NCBI GenBank assembly: GCA_000702085.1
Contig: KL370861.1
Span: 126,911-190,910 of the forward strand
Length of the DNA: 64,000 nt
Source: Lachnospiraceae bacterium P6A3
GTDB lineage: Bacteria; Bacillota; Clostridia; Lachnospirales; Lachnospiraceae
Direction: 5' to 3'
Shown: one piece after another, positions 10,141-19,719 of the stretch
How the letters are laid out: each line of letters begins with the position of its first letter
How positions within the stretch are numbered: position 1 is the first letter of the stretch
The notes under the pieces: model-generated
Database searches by the model: none
What the model saw: only the letters and a program-made list of their open reading frames with translations
Told to the model about the DNA's origin: nothing
Position numbers and translations under genes: made by a program

Positions 10141-11283
10141 ATGAAAGAAATAACCTGTGACGAGTTAAAGGCCTTACCTGAAGACTCGTATGCATTAATC
10201 GATATAAGAGATGAAGGACTCCGGGAATACGGCATGATTCCCGGAGCTTTAAGCGTACCCACGGAAGATGTGTATAACAGTAAGACTATATCGGATATTC
10301 CCGTGGATAAAAAGGTAATCTTCTATTGCGAGATAGGAAGGGTGTCTCTTGCCATAGACGATACAGCTGAGCTTTTGAATGGCAGAGAGTGCTACAGCCT
10401 TTCCGGCGGTTATGTGGGATATGTAAGATCCGGTATTGCAAGTGATGAAGATAAGGAAGAAAAAAGAAAGAAAGCCGAAGACAGTATCCGGAAGAAATTT
10501 CATAAACAGCTTTTTTCTCCCTTTGCAAGAGCCTGCAAGACTTACAGGCTGATAGAAGAGGGCGATAAGATCGCGGTATGCATCTCCGGCGGAAAAGATT
10601 CCATGCTCATGGCCAAGCTTTTCCAGGAGATCAAAAACCACAGACAGGTGGAATTTGACCTGACATTCCTGGTAATGGATCCGGGATATAAACCGGAAAA
10701 CAGACAGCTTATCGAAAGCAACGCGGAAGCTCTCGGAATCCCCATTACAATATTTGAAAGTACGATCTTTGATACGGTTGATACTATCGAGAAAAATCCC
10801 TGTTATCTCTGTGCGAGAATGAGAAGAGGATATCTGTACAGTAAGGCTAAGGAACTGGGATGTAATAAGATAGCTCTCGGTCATCATTATGATGATGTTA
10901 TAGAGACCATACTTATGGGTATGCTCCATGGCGCGCAGATCCAGACCATGATGCCCAAGCTTCACAGCACCAATTTCGAGGGGATGGAACTCATAAGGCC
11001 GCTCTATTTTGTAAGGGAAAGTGACATATGCGCATGGCGAGATTACAATGATCTTCATTTTCTGCAGTGTGCGTGCCATTTCACAGATACCTGCACCACA
11101 TGTCACACCGACGGAACGACGTCATCAAAGAGGCTTGAGACCAAGAAGCTTATCGCAGAACTTAAGAAGACCAATCCTTTTGTTGAATCCAATATTTTCA
11201 GAAGCATGGAGAATGTAAATCTCGATACGGTTATTGAGTACAAACAAAAGGGAGTCAGACATAATTTCCTGGATGAGTATTGA
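10141..11283 (+). CDS. Rhodanese / TtcA-like tRNA thiolation fusion protein
   Basis: 380 aa with two domains. Residues 1-100 form a rhodanese domain with active-site loop FYCEIGRVS (Cys about 62-63). The rest is a PP-loop ATPase of the TtcA family: SGGKDS loop, CYLCARMRRG (the CxxC that binds the Fe-S cluster in TtcA), and LGHHYDDVIET. TtcA makes 2-thiocytidine in tRNA. A cysteine-rich segment (CACHFTDTCTTC) near residue 305 may supply the remaining cluster ligand. The fusion suggests that the rhodanese half hands persulfide sulfur to the PP-loop half. Starts 10 bases after the GH67 stop. Confidence 0.85.
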   Translation: MKEITCDELKALPEDSYALIDIRDEGLREYGMIPGALSVPTEDVYNSKTISDIPVDKKVIFYCEIGRVSLAIDDTAELLNGRECYSLSGGYVGYVRSGIASDEDKEEKRKKAEDSIRKKFHKQLFSPFARACKTYRLIEEGDKIAVCISGGKDSMLMAKLFQEIKNHRQVEFDLTFLVMDPGYKPENRQLIESNAEALGIPITIFESTIFDTVDTIEKNPCYLCARMRRGYLYSKAKELGCNKIALGHHYDDVIETILMGMLHGAQIQTMMPKLHSTNFEGMELIRPLYFVRESDICAWRDYNDLHFLQCACHFTDTCTTCHTDGTTSSKRLETKKLIAELKKTNPFVESNIFRSMENVNLDTVIEYKQKGVRHNFLDEY

Positions 11284-11330
11284 GATGTTTTTTCTGTAAT
11301 TGATAATAAAATGCAAATAAGTTAAAATAT

Positions 11331-11370
11331 TACCGGGATATGTTAAAAAATTAACTATCCCGGTATTTTT
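11331..11370 (+). terminator. Rho-independent terminator
   Basis: TACCGGGATA (11331-11340) pairs perfectly with TATCCCGGTA (11356-11365), continued inwards by GTTAA/TTAAC around an AAAA loop, and is followed by a T tract (11366-11370). It ends the GH67/TtcA transcript. Confidence 0.85.
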
Positions 11371-11389
11371 ATTGTATTTGGAGGTAAAT

Positions 11390-12355
11390 ATGGAATTACA
11401 AAATGTAGTAGTAGCCGGCGGTGGGGTGCTGGGAACACAAATCGGACTTATGTGTGCCTATACGGGACATAAGGTGACGTTCTGGCTGAGAAGCGAAAGT
11501 TCTATCGGAAGAACCACACCTAAGATTGAGAGATATTCTGAATTAATGCTTCGGGATCTTGAAGCTGCCAAAGCGCTTATCACCAATCCTGTCGGAAAGA
11601 TGCTGTACCCCAGAGGAATGATCAAATCATGGGACGGTATTACCGAAGAGAAGATTGATGAACTTCTTAAGACCGGAGGGGATAATCTCAAAAACAATAT
11701 CAGCATTGAACTTGATATGGCCAAGGCTGTTGCAGATGCTGACATCGTTATCGAATCAATGTCGGAAGATCCCGATGCCAAGATAGCGGTTTACGAACAG
11801 ATGAAGGATCTTCTTCCGGAGAAGACAATTCTCGTAACCAACTCTTCAACAATGCTTCCCAGCCGATTTGCTCAGCATACCGGAAGACCTGAGAAGTATC
11901 TCTCACTTCACTTTGCAAATACTATTTGGAAAAACAACACTGCAGAGGTGATGGGACATCCCGGAACCGATCAGGCTATATATGATAAGGTTGTTGCTTT
12001 TGCTTCGGACATCAATATGGTTCCTTTACAGCTTCATAAGGAACAGCCCGGATATATCCTTAACTCTATGCTGGTGCCTTTTTTAAGCGCCGCACAGGAA
12101 TTATGGGCTAAGGAAGTGGCAGATCCCGAAACCATCGATCTGACTTGGAAGCTGGCGACAAGTGCACCTGCAGGACCTTTCCAGATCCTTGATATCGTGG
12201 GACTTGAGACCGCTTATAACATCCATATTATGAAGCCTGAATCAAAGATTGAGGGATCTCTTGAAAATAAGATCTGTACTCTTCTGAAAGAGAAGATCGA
12301 CAAGGGTGAGACCGGTGTTAATGCAGGTAAAGGTTTCTACGATTATAAGAAATAA
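11390..12355 (+). CDS. 3-hydroxyacyl-CoA dehydrogenase family protein
   Basis: 321 aa. N-terminal Rossmann fold (VVVAGGGVLGTQIG), acidic mid-region DADIVIESMSEDP, then NSSTMLPS and LHFANTIWKNN, where the His is the catalytic base of 3-hydroxy(butyryl)-CoA dehydrogenases; C-terminal helical domain with GPFQILDIVGLETAY. Expected reaction: NAD(P)-dependent oxidation/reduction of 3-hydroxyacyl-CoA, as in butyrate formation or a related hydroxy acid. It stands alone, not beside crotonase or thiolase genes, so the true substrate is uncertain. Start ATG 11390 has GGAGG six bases upstream. Confidence 0.85.
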   Translation: MELQNVVVAGGGVLGTQIGLMCAYTGHKVTFWLRSESSIGRTTPKIERYSELMLRDLEAAKALITNPVGKMLYPRGMIKSWDGITEEKIDELLKTGGDNLKNNISIELDMAKAVADADIVIESMSEDPDAKIAVYEQMKDLLPEKTILVTNSSTMLPSRFAQHTGRPEKYLSLHFANTIWKNNTAEVMGHPGTDQAIYDKVVAFASDINMVPLQLHKEQPGYILNSMLVPFLSAAQELWAKEVADPETIDLTWKLATSAPAGPFQILDIVGLETAYNIHIMKPESKIEGSLENKICTLLKEKIDKGETGVNAGKGFYDYKK

Positions 12356-12375
12356 TATTTTACATGATATAAGAA

Positions 12376-12404
12376 AAGTGCCCGCATTTTGCGGGCACTT
12401 TTTT
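12376..12404. terminator. Bidirectional terminator between convergent genes
   Basis: AAGTGCCCGC (12376-12385) / GCGGGCACTT (12391-12400) forms a 10-bp GC-rich stem, with T runs on the right (+ strand) and AAAA on the left (T run on the - strand). It serves both the dehydrogenase and the convergent chemotaxis gene. Confidence 0.88.
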
Positions 12405-12418
12405 GTATGTTTTGTTTG

Positions 12419-14092
12419 TTATCTGAAGAATGCCATTTCCTCATCAAGAACCTTGGCGATTTCGTTAAGCTCGTTGGCTTTCTCGGAAAGGGCCTCCATT
12501 GTAGCGGAAAGATCCTGCATAGATGATTTTGTTTCGATTGAGCTTGCGGCGTTTTCTTCGGAGATGGCAGAGAGATTGGAGATGGTCTCTGCGATAACAT
12601 TACTTGCCTTTTCGGTTTTATCAACATTGGCCACGATTTCTTTGGTGATGGCTATGGACTTGTTGATATCCGAGATAAGCATGTCAACCTGATCGATGGT
12701 GTCATGGATGGTAGCTCTCTGATTGCCGATCTTCTCCTGAACACTTCCGGCTTCTTCCATCGTCTTATTGGAATCGGAAGCAAGTCCCTTCATGGCTTCC
12801 TGAATATTCTTGGCAGCATCTGCCGACTGGTCCGCAAGAATTCGTATTTCGTCCGCAACAACCGCAAAGCCTCTTCCCGCTTCACCTGCTCTTGCTGCTT
12901 CGATACTTGCATTCAGCGATAACAGATTGGTCTGTGATGCGATGGAATCGATTATGGTGACGGCCTCACTGATGGTGGTAACCGCAGTGTTGGTATTGCC
13001 GATAAGCTCAACAATACTTTCTATAGCTGCGTTACTTTCTCTTGTGGAGACTCTGAGCTGAGCAAGCTTATCCTGGCTGGCCTTTGAGTTCTGTTGCATC
13101 ATATCTGCTGTGGTGCGCATTTCGTCAGTGCTTTGGATGATCTGACTGATTGACTCGTTGATGTTGTTAACACTTTCGACTGCTTCCTGAAGAGACTCAG
13201 CCTGACTTGATGCACCGTCTGCTACATGCGATACGGATGCGGTTACGTTGTCCGCGGTTTCCGAAACGCTCTTTGAAGTGCTGTAAAGGTAACCTGCGGA
13301 TTCATCCACCTGATTGGAAGATGTTCTTGCATTACCTATTACGCTTCTGATCTTGGCAGCCATGTCGAAGAGCGCGGTGGACATTTCGCCCAGTTCATCG
13401 GCACGGTCTTTAACCCTGTCGCTCAGTCTGATATCAAGGTCACCGGTAGCCATCTGACGGACCGCCTTAACATTTTCGTCCAGAGCTTTAACGATTCTCA
13501 GAACATACAGTATGGTTACTATGGTGAAAGCGATGATCAATAATCCCGCAAATGTGATCATTATCTTGACACGGTCACTGATGTATTCACTGATCTTGAC
13601 CTTTTTTAATCCTACGAAAGCCATACCGTAGACTTCGCCGCTATCATCGGTAAGAGGCTCATAGGCAACGTAATATTTTTCACCGTTAATAACGACGTTT
13701 TGAGCCTGATAGCTTTGTCCGTGTTTGAGAACGGCGTCAATAACGGCATCTCCGGCCTTCGTTCCGATGACACCGTCGATACTGGATCTTACACGGGTAT
13801 CACCTATAAAATACGTATAGTCATACCCGGTTTTATCATGCATATCAATCTCAAGATTATCCGTGGACCCGTCATCGGTATCTGCCGTATATTGCAGTAC
13901 CATGGAATATGTCTGGCACGTAGCTTTAACACCCTGCTCAACTTCATCTTCCATGCCTCTTCTGAGGTTGACAACTGCAATCAGCGTGATAATTGATCCG
14001 ATGAGAACAAGAGACAAGAGAACCATACCTGTGAGGATGATCTTGATGGACATTTTTCTGCTTTTGTTGTCCATTTTGTCGACACCAGCCAT
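12419..14092 (-). CDS. Methyl-accepting chemotaxis protein
   Basis: About 557 aa. Short cytoplasmic N-terminus, first membrane helix (about residues 14-37), an extracellular single-Cache-like sensor domain, second helix (about 180-205), HAMP domain ([13 protein letters not shown]) and the cytoplasmic signalling domain with the conserved hairpin ([16 protein letters not shown]). It should sense an external ligand and drive CheA/CheW. Start at 14092 has a strong RBS (AAAGGGGGG on the minus strand); the upstream 40 in-frame residues are not plausible. No CheW-type pentapeptide tail was seen. Ligand unknown. Confidence 0.93.
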   Translation of the reverse strand: MAGVDKMDNKSRKMSIKIILTGMVLLSLVLIGSIITLIAVVNLRRGMEDEVEQGVKATCQTYSMVLQYTADTDDGSTDNLEIDMHDKTGYDYTYFIGDTRVRSSIDGVIGTKAGDAVIDAVLKHGQSYQAQNVVINGEKYYVAYEPLTDDSGEVYGMAFVGLKKVKISEYISDRVKIMITFAGLLIIAFTIVTILYVLRIVKALDENVKAVRQMATGDLDIRLSDRVKDRADELGEMSTALFDMAAKIRSVIGNARTSSNQVDESAGYLYSTSKSVSETADNVTASVSHVADGASSQAESLQEAVESVNNINESISQIIQSTDEMRTTADMMQQNSKASQDKLAQLRVSTRESNAAIESIVELIGNTNTAVTTISEAVTIIDSIASQTNLLSLNASIEAARAGEAGRGFAVVADEIRILADQSADAAKNIQEAMKGLASDSNKTMEEAGSVQEKIGNQRATIHDTIDQVDMLISDINKSIAITKEIVANVDKTEKASNVIAETISNLSAISEENAASSIETKSSMQDLSATMEALSEKANELNEIAKVLDEEMAFFR

Positions 14093-14197
14093 AAGAGCCC
14101 CCCTTTCAAATGAACAGGATAAAATATTAAAGTACAAATTTATCCTAACATAGTATTTGTATGGATAGAAAGCGTTATTTCTTATTACTCGACAAAT

Positions 14198-14265
14198 CAG
14201 GTATTGCAGCAATACCTGTAGTATGTATAATTAACTTATGGTTAAGTGTTTGTGTAATACTTAAC
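14198..14265. promoter_or_regulatory. Operator-like palindromes upstream of the NrtR/Nudix gene
   Basis: A perfect 10-1-10 palindrome CAGGTATTGC-A-GCAATACCTG lies at 14198-14218, and a second dyad GTTAAGT (14241-14247) / ACTTAAC (14259-14265) follows, in the divergent gap between the chemotaxis gene and the Nudix regulator. The natural reading is an autoregulatory or divergent operator; which protein binds is not shown by sequence. Confidence 0.55.
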
Positions 14266-14313
14266 ACTGCAATCCGGATTAATCGAAATTATCTATTTTG
14301 AAGGGAAACGGAT

Positions 14314-15132
14314 ATGAATAATAAGAAAAACAAAGACGGTCTGACCGAAAAGCAATTTCTAAAGCAGTACAATCCCGGTAATTACAAGAGGCCATCCGTT
14401 ACAACGGACATTCTGATTATCGGTGCGGGTGAGAAGCATTCAGGGCTTAAACTCCTTCTCATCAAAAGAGGGAATCATCCGTATATTGACTGCTGGGCGC
14501 TTCCGGGAGGATTTATAGAGGAAAATGAAACCGCATATCAGGCCGCGGCAAGGGAACTCGAAGAAGAAACAGGACTTAAAGGCATCTATCTGGATCAGAT
14601 ATATACATTTACCAAGCCCGGAAGAGATCCCAGGACATGGGTTATGAGTATAGCTTATTTGGCACTTGTTCCTGAGCTTCAGGAAGTAAAAGGTCTTGAT
14701 GATGCCGGGGATGCGGCATGGTTTGATCTTGAGTTTGGTGATTCGGAGATTGTCCTTACAAACAGTGAAAAGGATGTCAGGATTGTTTACGGTCTGAAGA
14801 AAGAAAACTTCCGAAACGGTGCTGTCCGGTATGACAATTACATACCGGCACTTAAGAGCGAAGAAAGGCTTGCATTTGATCATGTGGAGATTCTGATCGA
14901 AGCTATGAAGAAACTAAGGGAACAGGTCTTTTATAACAACCAGGCTTTCTGCCTCGTTGATGAAACTTTTACTCTGCCTGAATTACAAGCGGTATATGAA
15001 GCAGTTTTAAATCGCCCGCTTTATAAGAAGAGCTTCCGTGACATGATAAGTGACAGAATCGAAGAGACCGGAAAAGAGAAAAGGTCTGATGTAAAAGGCG
15101 GAAGACTAAGTAAGGAGTACAGACTTAAATGA
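14314..15132 (+). CDS. nrtR: NrtR-type regulator: Nudix domain plus winged-helix
   Basis: 272 aa. Residues 28-150 are a Nudix hydrolase domain with a complete box (GGFIEENE...[11 protein letters not shown]5EX7REUXEEXGU). The C-terminus ([18 protein letters not shown]...) matches the winged-helix DNA-binding tail of NrtR proteins, which sense ADP-ribose-type metabolites and control NAD or sugar genes. The Nudix box is intact here, so enzymatic activity may be retained. The next gene overlaps by 4 bases. Targets are unknown: no NAD salvage genes are nearby, which leaves the upstream palindromes as the only candidate site. Confidence 0.8.
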   Translation: MNNKKNKDGLTEKQFLKQYNPGNYKRPSVTTDILIIGAGEKHSGLKLLLIKRGNHPYIDCWALPGGFIEENETAYQAAARELEEETGLKGIYLDQIYTFTKPGRDPRTWVMSIAYLALVPELQEVKGLDDAGDAAWFDLEFGDSEIVLTNSEKDVRIVYGLKKENFRNGAVRYDNYIPALKSEERLAFDHVEILIEAMKKLREQVFYNNQAFCLVDETFTLPELQAVYEAVLNRPLYKKSFRDMISDRIEETGKEKRSDVKGGRLSKEYRLK

Positions 15133-15512
15133 AGATTGAACATGTGGCAATGTTTGTAAATGATCTTGAAGCAGCCAGAGATTTTTTTGTCAAATACTTA
15201 GGCGGAAGATCGAATGACGGATATCACAATCCCAAAACGGATTTCAGATCGTTTTTCATATCATTTGATGATGGGGCCAGACTTGAGATAATGAATAAGC
15301 CCGGCGTGAGTGATGTGGAAAAATCTAAGGAATGTACGGGGTTTGTTCATGTTGCTTTTTCTGTCGGAAGCAAAGAAAAAGTAGATGAACTGACAGAAAG
15401 ATTTAAAGAAGACGGATATGAAGTAATAAGCGGTCCACGTTATACCGGAGACGGATATTATGAAAGCTGTATAGTTGGGATTGAAGGAAATCGGATTGAG
15501 ATAACTGTTTGA
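15129..15512 (+). CDS. VOC (glyoxalase/bleomycin-resistance) family protein
   Basis: 127 aa, single vicinal-oxygen-chelate domain: start [19 protein letters not shown], metal-ligand-type residues HV near residues 4-5 and 74, and C-terminal GNRIEITV. Members isomerise or sequester small molecules (glyoxalase I, antibiotic binding). Overlaps the NrtR gene by 4 bases, so they are coupled. Substrate unknown. Confidence 0.85.
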   Translation: MKIEHVAMFVNDLEAARDFFVKYLGGRSNDGYHNPKTDFRSFFISFDDGARLEIMNKPGVSDVEKSKECTGFVHVAFSVGSKEKVDELTERFKEDGYEVISGPRYTGDGYYESCIVGIEGNRIEITV

Positions 15513-15531
15513 GAAACGCAGGGGGATAGAA

Positions 15532-16554
15532 ATGAGAAAAAGTGATAAGAAATTCAGAGTTTCAAAAAACAAGCTGATGACTTCCGTACTGGCTTTTTTC
15601 GGAGGTTTTATCGCAACAGGATTAATAGAAAACTCAGTAACCGATTTCGATGAGAATCTTGTTCCATGCATGATAATTGCTGTAAGCGTGGGAGTGCTGG
15701 GGGCCGCATTATGCATTGCATTCGTCAAGGAATTCTATATGCAGATCCTGGATGATGGCTTTGAACTCGTAAAGGGTAAGAAAGTAACAAAGTATGATTT
15801 TACTGCTTTCGCAGGTTCCAACGTTACCAGACATTACATGAACGGTATTTACACGGGAACTTCCCGTGAGATTAAAATTCAGGAAGCATCCGGCAAAACT
15901 TTGAAGATCAATGCCAACAATCTGTCAAAGGGATCATTTGCCGAACTGGTAACTTATCTCGGACAGGCAAGATTTACGGAATCTCATGATATAGAGGCCT
16001 CTGCGGAGTACTTCAAAAACGGAATAGAGTTCCGCATACCGAATGATGAGATGATAAAGGCCAATAAAAGTAAGTATATATGTTGGCTTGTTTTCACAAT
16101 TTCTTTGTTTGTTGTCTTTATCGGTATGCTGGTCTATTTTTTAATCGCACATCTGGATTCTGCGGGATCAGCAGGCTATTTTACCATAATGATCCTTGCA
16201 GGGCTTGGCGGATTGATGACCGTTTTCATGGAGGTTATTCCCGCGGGAATCTTATATCATAAGATGAAAAATCTTCCCGATCGTATATTACTTGATGAAT
16301 ACACACTTACGATAGGTAATCAGGCACTTAGTAACGGAAATGTTCTCAACATCATGGTGGTCCCTGCCAATTATGACATCCTGACAAGAGATGTGATCAT
16401 CGTCACCAAGGATAATACAAAATATAAATTTAATTTTGGCAAGAGAGATTTGAAAAAGACCAAAGCTACATATGCGGGTTATGATAAGTTGTGCAGTGCT
16501 TTGGAACTTTGGTGCATCATTAACCATATTAACTTTATGCAGATACTCGGATAA
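15532..16554 (+). CDS. Four-helix membrane protein, function unknown
   Basis: 340 aa. Hydrophobic pairs at about residues 14-34/43-65 and 180-205/215-240, each pair followed by a soluble beta-rich segment that looks like a small PH-like domain (FELVKGKKVTKYDF; LLDEYTLTIGN). The two halves may be an internal duplication: membrane pair plus beta domain, twice. RBS GGGGGA. No recognised family. Confidence 0.7.
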   Translation: MRKSDKKFRVSKNKLMTSVLAFFGGFIATGLIENSVTDFDENLVPCMIIAVSVGVLGAALCIAFVKEFYMQILDDGFELVKGKKVTKYDFTAFAGSNVTRHYMNGIYTGTSREIKIQEASGKTLKINANNLSKGSFAELVTYLGQARFTESHDIEASAEYFKNGIEFRIPNDEMIKANKSKYICWLVFTISLFVVFIGMLVYFLIAHLDSAGSAGYFTIMILAGLGGLMTVFMEVIPAGILYHKMKNLPDRILLDEYTLTIGNQALSNGNVLNIMVVPANYDILTRDVIIVTKDNTKYKFNFGKRDLKKTKATYAGYDKLCSALELWCIINHINFMQILG

Positions 16555-16576
16555 GTAATCCGTTTAGGTGAGCAAT

Positions 16577-17899
16577 ATGGCGTCGAGCGTTATTCATTAT
16601 GCAATCACATCTGAATTGATAAAGCAAAGACATTTTAATGATCCTGACAGACTGAAACTGGGATCTGTACTTCCTGATGCAGGTTACAACGGAAACAGCC
16701 ATATGAAAATATCTGTATCCGGAGGGCATAAGAAAACTTATGATTTTGAGTCTTTTCGAAGAGAATATGGGGAATTACTTAACCGGGATGATCTATATTT
16801 GGGATATTATCTTCACCTGATTCAGGATGTTGTCCACAGACATTTTGTTTACGATAAGTATCATTGGGATCCTACAATCCCCGGGAATGTTGAGAAACTT
16901 CACAAGGACTATGCGATAGGAAATTATTATGTGGTCCGGAAATATGGATTAAAAAATGATCTTCGCGTTCCTGAGGGATTTGAAAACGAATCCATAAACC
17001 GGATATGTAACTTTGATATTGATAAATTGGTTCGCGATATGGAATCCTATTTCATTCCTGTTCCGGATGAAACTGTCTTTTTCTTTACCAAAGAAATGAC
17101 GGATGAGTATATAGCCGAAGCTGTTGATGCATGTTTATGTGAGATGGATAATCTTGAAAAGCATAAAAATGGTATGGATGGATATTCAGCAGCGTGGGAA
17201 AGCACCAGGAAGTCAATCCTTGAGGGAACTATGAATACCAGAGATTTAGGACTATACAGAATCTGCGGTACAGACAAATATACAATTCCCGAGAGAATAT
17301 ACCGAAGTGACAGATGTGAGACGTTAAACTCGCATGATAAAGAACTTTTACTTAACAGAGATATAACAACGGTAGTGGATCTCAGGTGTGACTCGGAGAC
17401 AGCAAAAGCTCCCGCCGCATTTAACGGCGATAAGGATTTCGCTTTTTATAATTTTCCTATCGCAGAGGGCGAGGAACCACCGAAAAAATTAAAAGATGTA
17501 CCTGATTCATATATGAAAATCGCAGCTTCTGCTTCGATGAAGGATGTTTTTTTGGCAATTGCAGGCGCACCGAGCGGAGTTCTGATTAATTGTGCCGCCG
17601 GTAAAGACAGAACAGGAGTTGTAAGTGCCGTGCTTTTGGCACTGGCCGGTGTCTCGGATGAAGATATAATCTATGATTATGCTATAAGTCGTGAATTTAC
17701 TAAAAACAGATTAGAGATTTTCCTGAAAGATCATCCTGAAATTGACAGAGAAGTGGTTATGTCCAATGAAAAATCTATGATTGGTTTTCTTCGATTATTC
17801 AGGGACAAATATAAATCGGCAGAGGAGTATTTGCGAAATTTGGGTCTTGAGGATGATGCTGTAAAGAAAATAAGAGACAAATTGGTAAGTGCCCGGTGA
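16577..17899 (+). CDS. Phospholipase C-like / tyrosine phosphatase fusion
   Basis: About 440 aa. The N-terminal ~210 residues resemble zinc-dependent phospholipase C-type helical domains (HYAITSELI..., LGYYLHLIQDVVHRHF with spaced His/Asp). The C-terminal half is a dual-specificity/Tyr phosphatase of the Y_phosphatase3 type with P-loop CAAGKDRTG, preceded by VVDLRCDSE. The usual His before the catalytic Cys is Asn (NCAAGKDRTG). A lipid-phosphate or phosphoinositide substrate would suit both halves, but that is inference. ATG 16577 chosen over GTG 16568 because AGGTGA precedes it. Confidence 0.75.
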   Translation: MASSVIHYAITSELIKQRHFNDPDRLKLGSVLPDAGYNGNSHMKISVSGGHKKTYDFESFRREYGELLNRDDLYLGYYLHLIQDVVHRHFVYDKYHWDPTIPGNVEKLHKDYAIGNYYVVRKYGLKNDLRVPEGFENESINRICNFDIDKLVRDMESYFIPVPDETVFFFTKEMTDEYIAEAVDACLCEMDNLEKHKNGMDGYSAAWESTRKSILEGTMNTRDLGLYRICGTDKYTIPERIYRSDRCETLNSHDKELLLNRDITTVVDLRCDSETAKAPAAFNGDKDFAFYNFPIAEGEEPPKKLKDVPDSYMKIAASASMKDVFLAIAGAPSGVLINCAAGKDRTGVVSAVLLALAGVSDEDIIYDYAISREFTKNRLEIFLKDHPEIDREVVMSNEKSMIGFLRLFRDKYKSAEEYLRNLGLEDDAVKKIRDKLVSAR

Positions 17900-17961
17900 C
17901 CGGAGATGTAGTCTAATATATGGATTAGTTTTTTCCGGATTGGAAACTGCTGCTGATTATT

Positions 17962-18369
17962 ATGGATATTTATTCTGAAGCAAAAAAAATAGAAGAATCA
18001 AACAAAGGACATGAACACATCGAGGGGCAGGTAGGGTTCTATTTTGTTTCAAGTAAGGTGGAAATGACTTTGGATGATACTAAGAAACTTAAAGAGGTTC
18101 TTGTGGATCATAAAGTCATCGGGAGAGAAGATGATATCTTCCTGATAAAAGAGGATGATCCGGTTTCCGATATAAAAGCAGTTTGCAAAGATTATTATAT
18201 TAATGCCGGCGTGACAGAAGCTTTTGTTAATCTGATCAAAGAATCCGACGGTTACTATAAAGTGGATGCAAACGGCTCTTATGCGAGAGACGGATATTTA
18301 TGGTCTTCCTGCAGGGTCATATGCAAAGGCTCCGAATATGTTTTACTGGAATTTTTTATATGCGACTAA
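17962..18369 (+). CDS. Hypothetical protein
   Basis: 135 aa, charged, no signal peptide or membrane helix. No family recognised. Alternating predicted helix and strand segments with a C-terminal aromatic stretch (YVLLEFFICD). Weak RBS. Located directly upstream (11 bases) of a methyltransferase gene and probably co-transcribed. Confidence 0.6.
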   Translation: MDIYSEAKKIEESNKGHEHIEGQVGFYFVSSKVEMTLDDTKKLKEVLVDHKVIGREDDIFLIKEDDPVSDIKAVCKDYYINAGVTEAFVNLIKESDGYYKVDANGSYARDGYLWSSCRVICKGSEYVLLEFFICD

Positions 18370-18380
18370 AGGTGAATTAT

Positions 18381-19178
18381 ATGGAAAAATATATTGAAGG
18401 AAATAAGGAAGCCTGGGAAGAGGCTTTTGATAACAGAGATGCTTCCTGGGGGGCTGATATTACAGAACGTATAAAGAAAGAGGAATATCCTTTCTTTGAA
18501 AAGGAAATGATTGAGGTTCTGCGAACTGTCGACACAGAAGGAAAGGTAATCGGTCAGTTCTGCTGTAACAACGGACGGGAACTGCTTTCTCTTGTAAATA
18601 GCGGAAAGGCCTCTAAGGGAGTTGGATTTGATATTGCTGAAAATCAGGTTGCTTTTGCTAACGAAAAAGCAAAAGAACTGAACCTTCCTTGCACATTTGA
18701 GGCTGTAAATATATATGATATTGATGATTGTTTTAAAGAATATTTTGACGTTGTGATCATCACTATCGGAGCATTATGCTGGTTTGAAGATTTGAAGCGT
18801 TTTTTTGAAATCGTGTCAAAATGCATGAAGCCCGGAGCTGTCATCATACTTAATGAACAACATCCCTGCACTAATATGCTGGCCACGGAGGGCGATGCCG
18901 AGTTTGATCCGGAACATAGAACAGAATGCCATTTTTCCTATTTTGAACATGAATGGACCGGGAATGGCGGCATGTATTACATAACGAAGAAGAGCTATCA
19001 TTCGAAGACATTTACCGATTTTACACATTCGATGTCGGAGATAATATCCGGAATGTGCAGCAACGGAATTGTTATCACGGGTCTTAAAGAATTTGATTAT
19101 GATACAAGCGGTGGCTTTACCTCAATAGATCACAGCGGATTTCCACTGTCGATGATCATACAGGGCAGGAAGGAATGA
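18381..19178 (+). CDS. Class I SAM-dependent methyltransferase
   Basis: 265 aa. Motif I IGQFCCNNGRELLSL, acidic motif II (GVGFDIAENQ), and DVVIITIGALCWF near post-motif positions define a class I Rossmann methyltransferase. Small-molecule type by overall length; substrate not assignable. Start ATG 18381 has AAGGTGA upstream; the longer open frame overlapping the previous gene is not needed. Confidence 0.82.
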   Translation: MEKYIEGNKEAWEEAFDNRDASWGADITERIKKEEYPFFEKEMIEVLRTVDTEGKVIGQFCCNNGRELLSLVNSGKASKGVGFDIAENQVAFANEKAKELNLPCTFEAVNIYDIDDCFKEYFDVVIITIGALCWFEDLKRFFEIVSKCMKPGAVIILNEQHPCTNMLATEGDAEFDPEHRTECHFSYFEHEWTGNGGMYYITKKSYHSKTFTDFTHSMSEIISGMCSNGIVITGLKEFDYDTSGGFTSIDHSGFPLSMIIQGRKE

Positions 19179-19179
19179 G

Positions 19180-19701
19180 ATGGAAAAGCTTTATATTACA
19201 CACTACTATTATCCCGGAACAGATCCCTGGAAAAACATAATGAATCTTCCGGAGGATGAAGCTTATCGCATGGCTAAGACTCTTTCAGATGCACATCCGG
19301 ATATTACCAGTTTCGGACGATTTGCTGACTTTGAGAATTATTATCCTGCCAGGAAGAAAGCTGATGCATTCGTTCGTGAGAGATTTATACAATTAGGCGG
19401 AAAGCCTAAGCTGAGTCATCCTTATTCGTTCACACTTATGGAATGTGAATATTTGAGAGAGTGGTTTGACAGTAGCGACAAGATTGTTTTCGATTTAGAA
19501 GACATTCCCGAGGATCGGGTCAGTTTTACACTTGGAGACAGCTGTGCTCTGATAGTACATGGAAGTGAGCCGGTGGTTCTGACGAAGAAGGATCTTCTTG
19601 AGCGGATTGTAGAATGTGGTGGTTCGACCGAGGTATTTTTCAAGGAATCTCTCGGGAAGTATGCTTATGTTGAAGTGCAATTATGGGACAGAATTTATTG
19701 A
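19180..19701 (+). CDS. Hypothetical protein
   Basis: 173 aa, soluble. No recognised domain. Starts two bases after the methyltransferase stop with an AAGGA ribosome site inside that gene, so it belongs to the same operon. Contains a His-Tyr-rich start (YITHYYYPG) and a DUF-like beta-rich C-terminus. Confidence 0.65.
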   Translation: MEKLYITHYYYPGTDPWKNIMNLPEDEAYRMAKTLSDAHPDITSFGRFADFENYYPARKKADAFVRERFIQLGGKPKLSHPYSFTLMECEYLREWFDSSDKIVFDLEDIPEDRVSFTLGDSCALIVHGSEPVVLTKKDLLERIVECGGSTEVFFKESLGKYAYVEVQLWDRIY

Positions 19702-19719
19702 AGATTAGGAGGTATAAAT

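Noticed and set aside
10249-11106. 285-codon minus-strand frame opposite the TtcA-like gene
   Set aside because: Fully antisense to a gene with clear catalytic motifs; its own sequence shows no family features.
13700-14153. Plus-strand open frames of about 97 codons within the chemotaxis gene
   Set aside because: Shadows of a well-supported minus-strand gene.
15261-15728. 155-codon open frame on the minus strand
   Set aside because: Runs antisense across the VOC and membrane protein genes, with no ribosome site and no recognisable protein.
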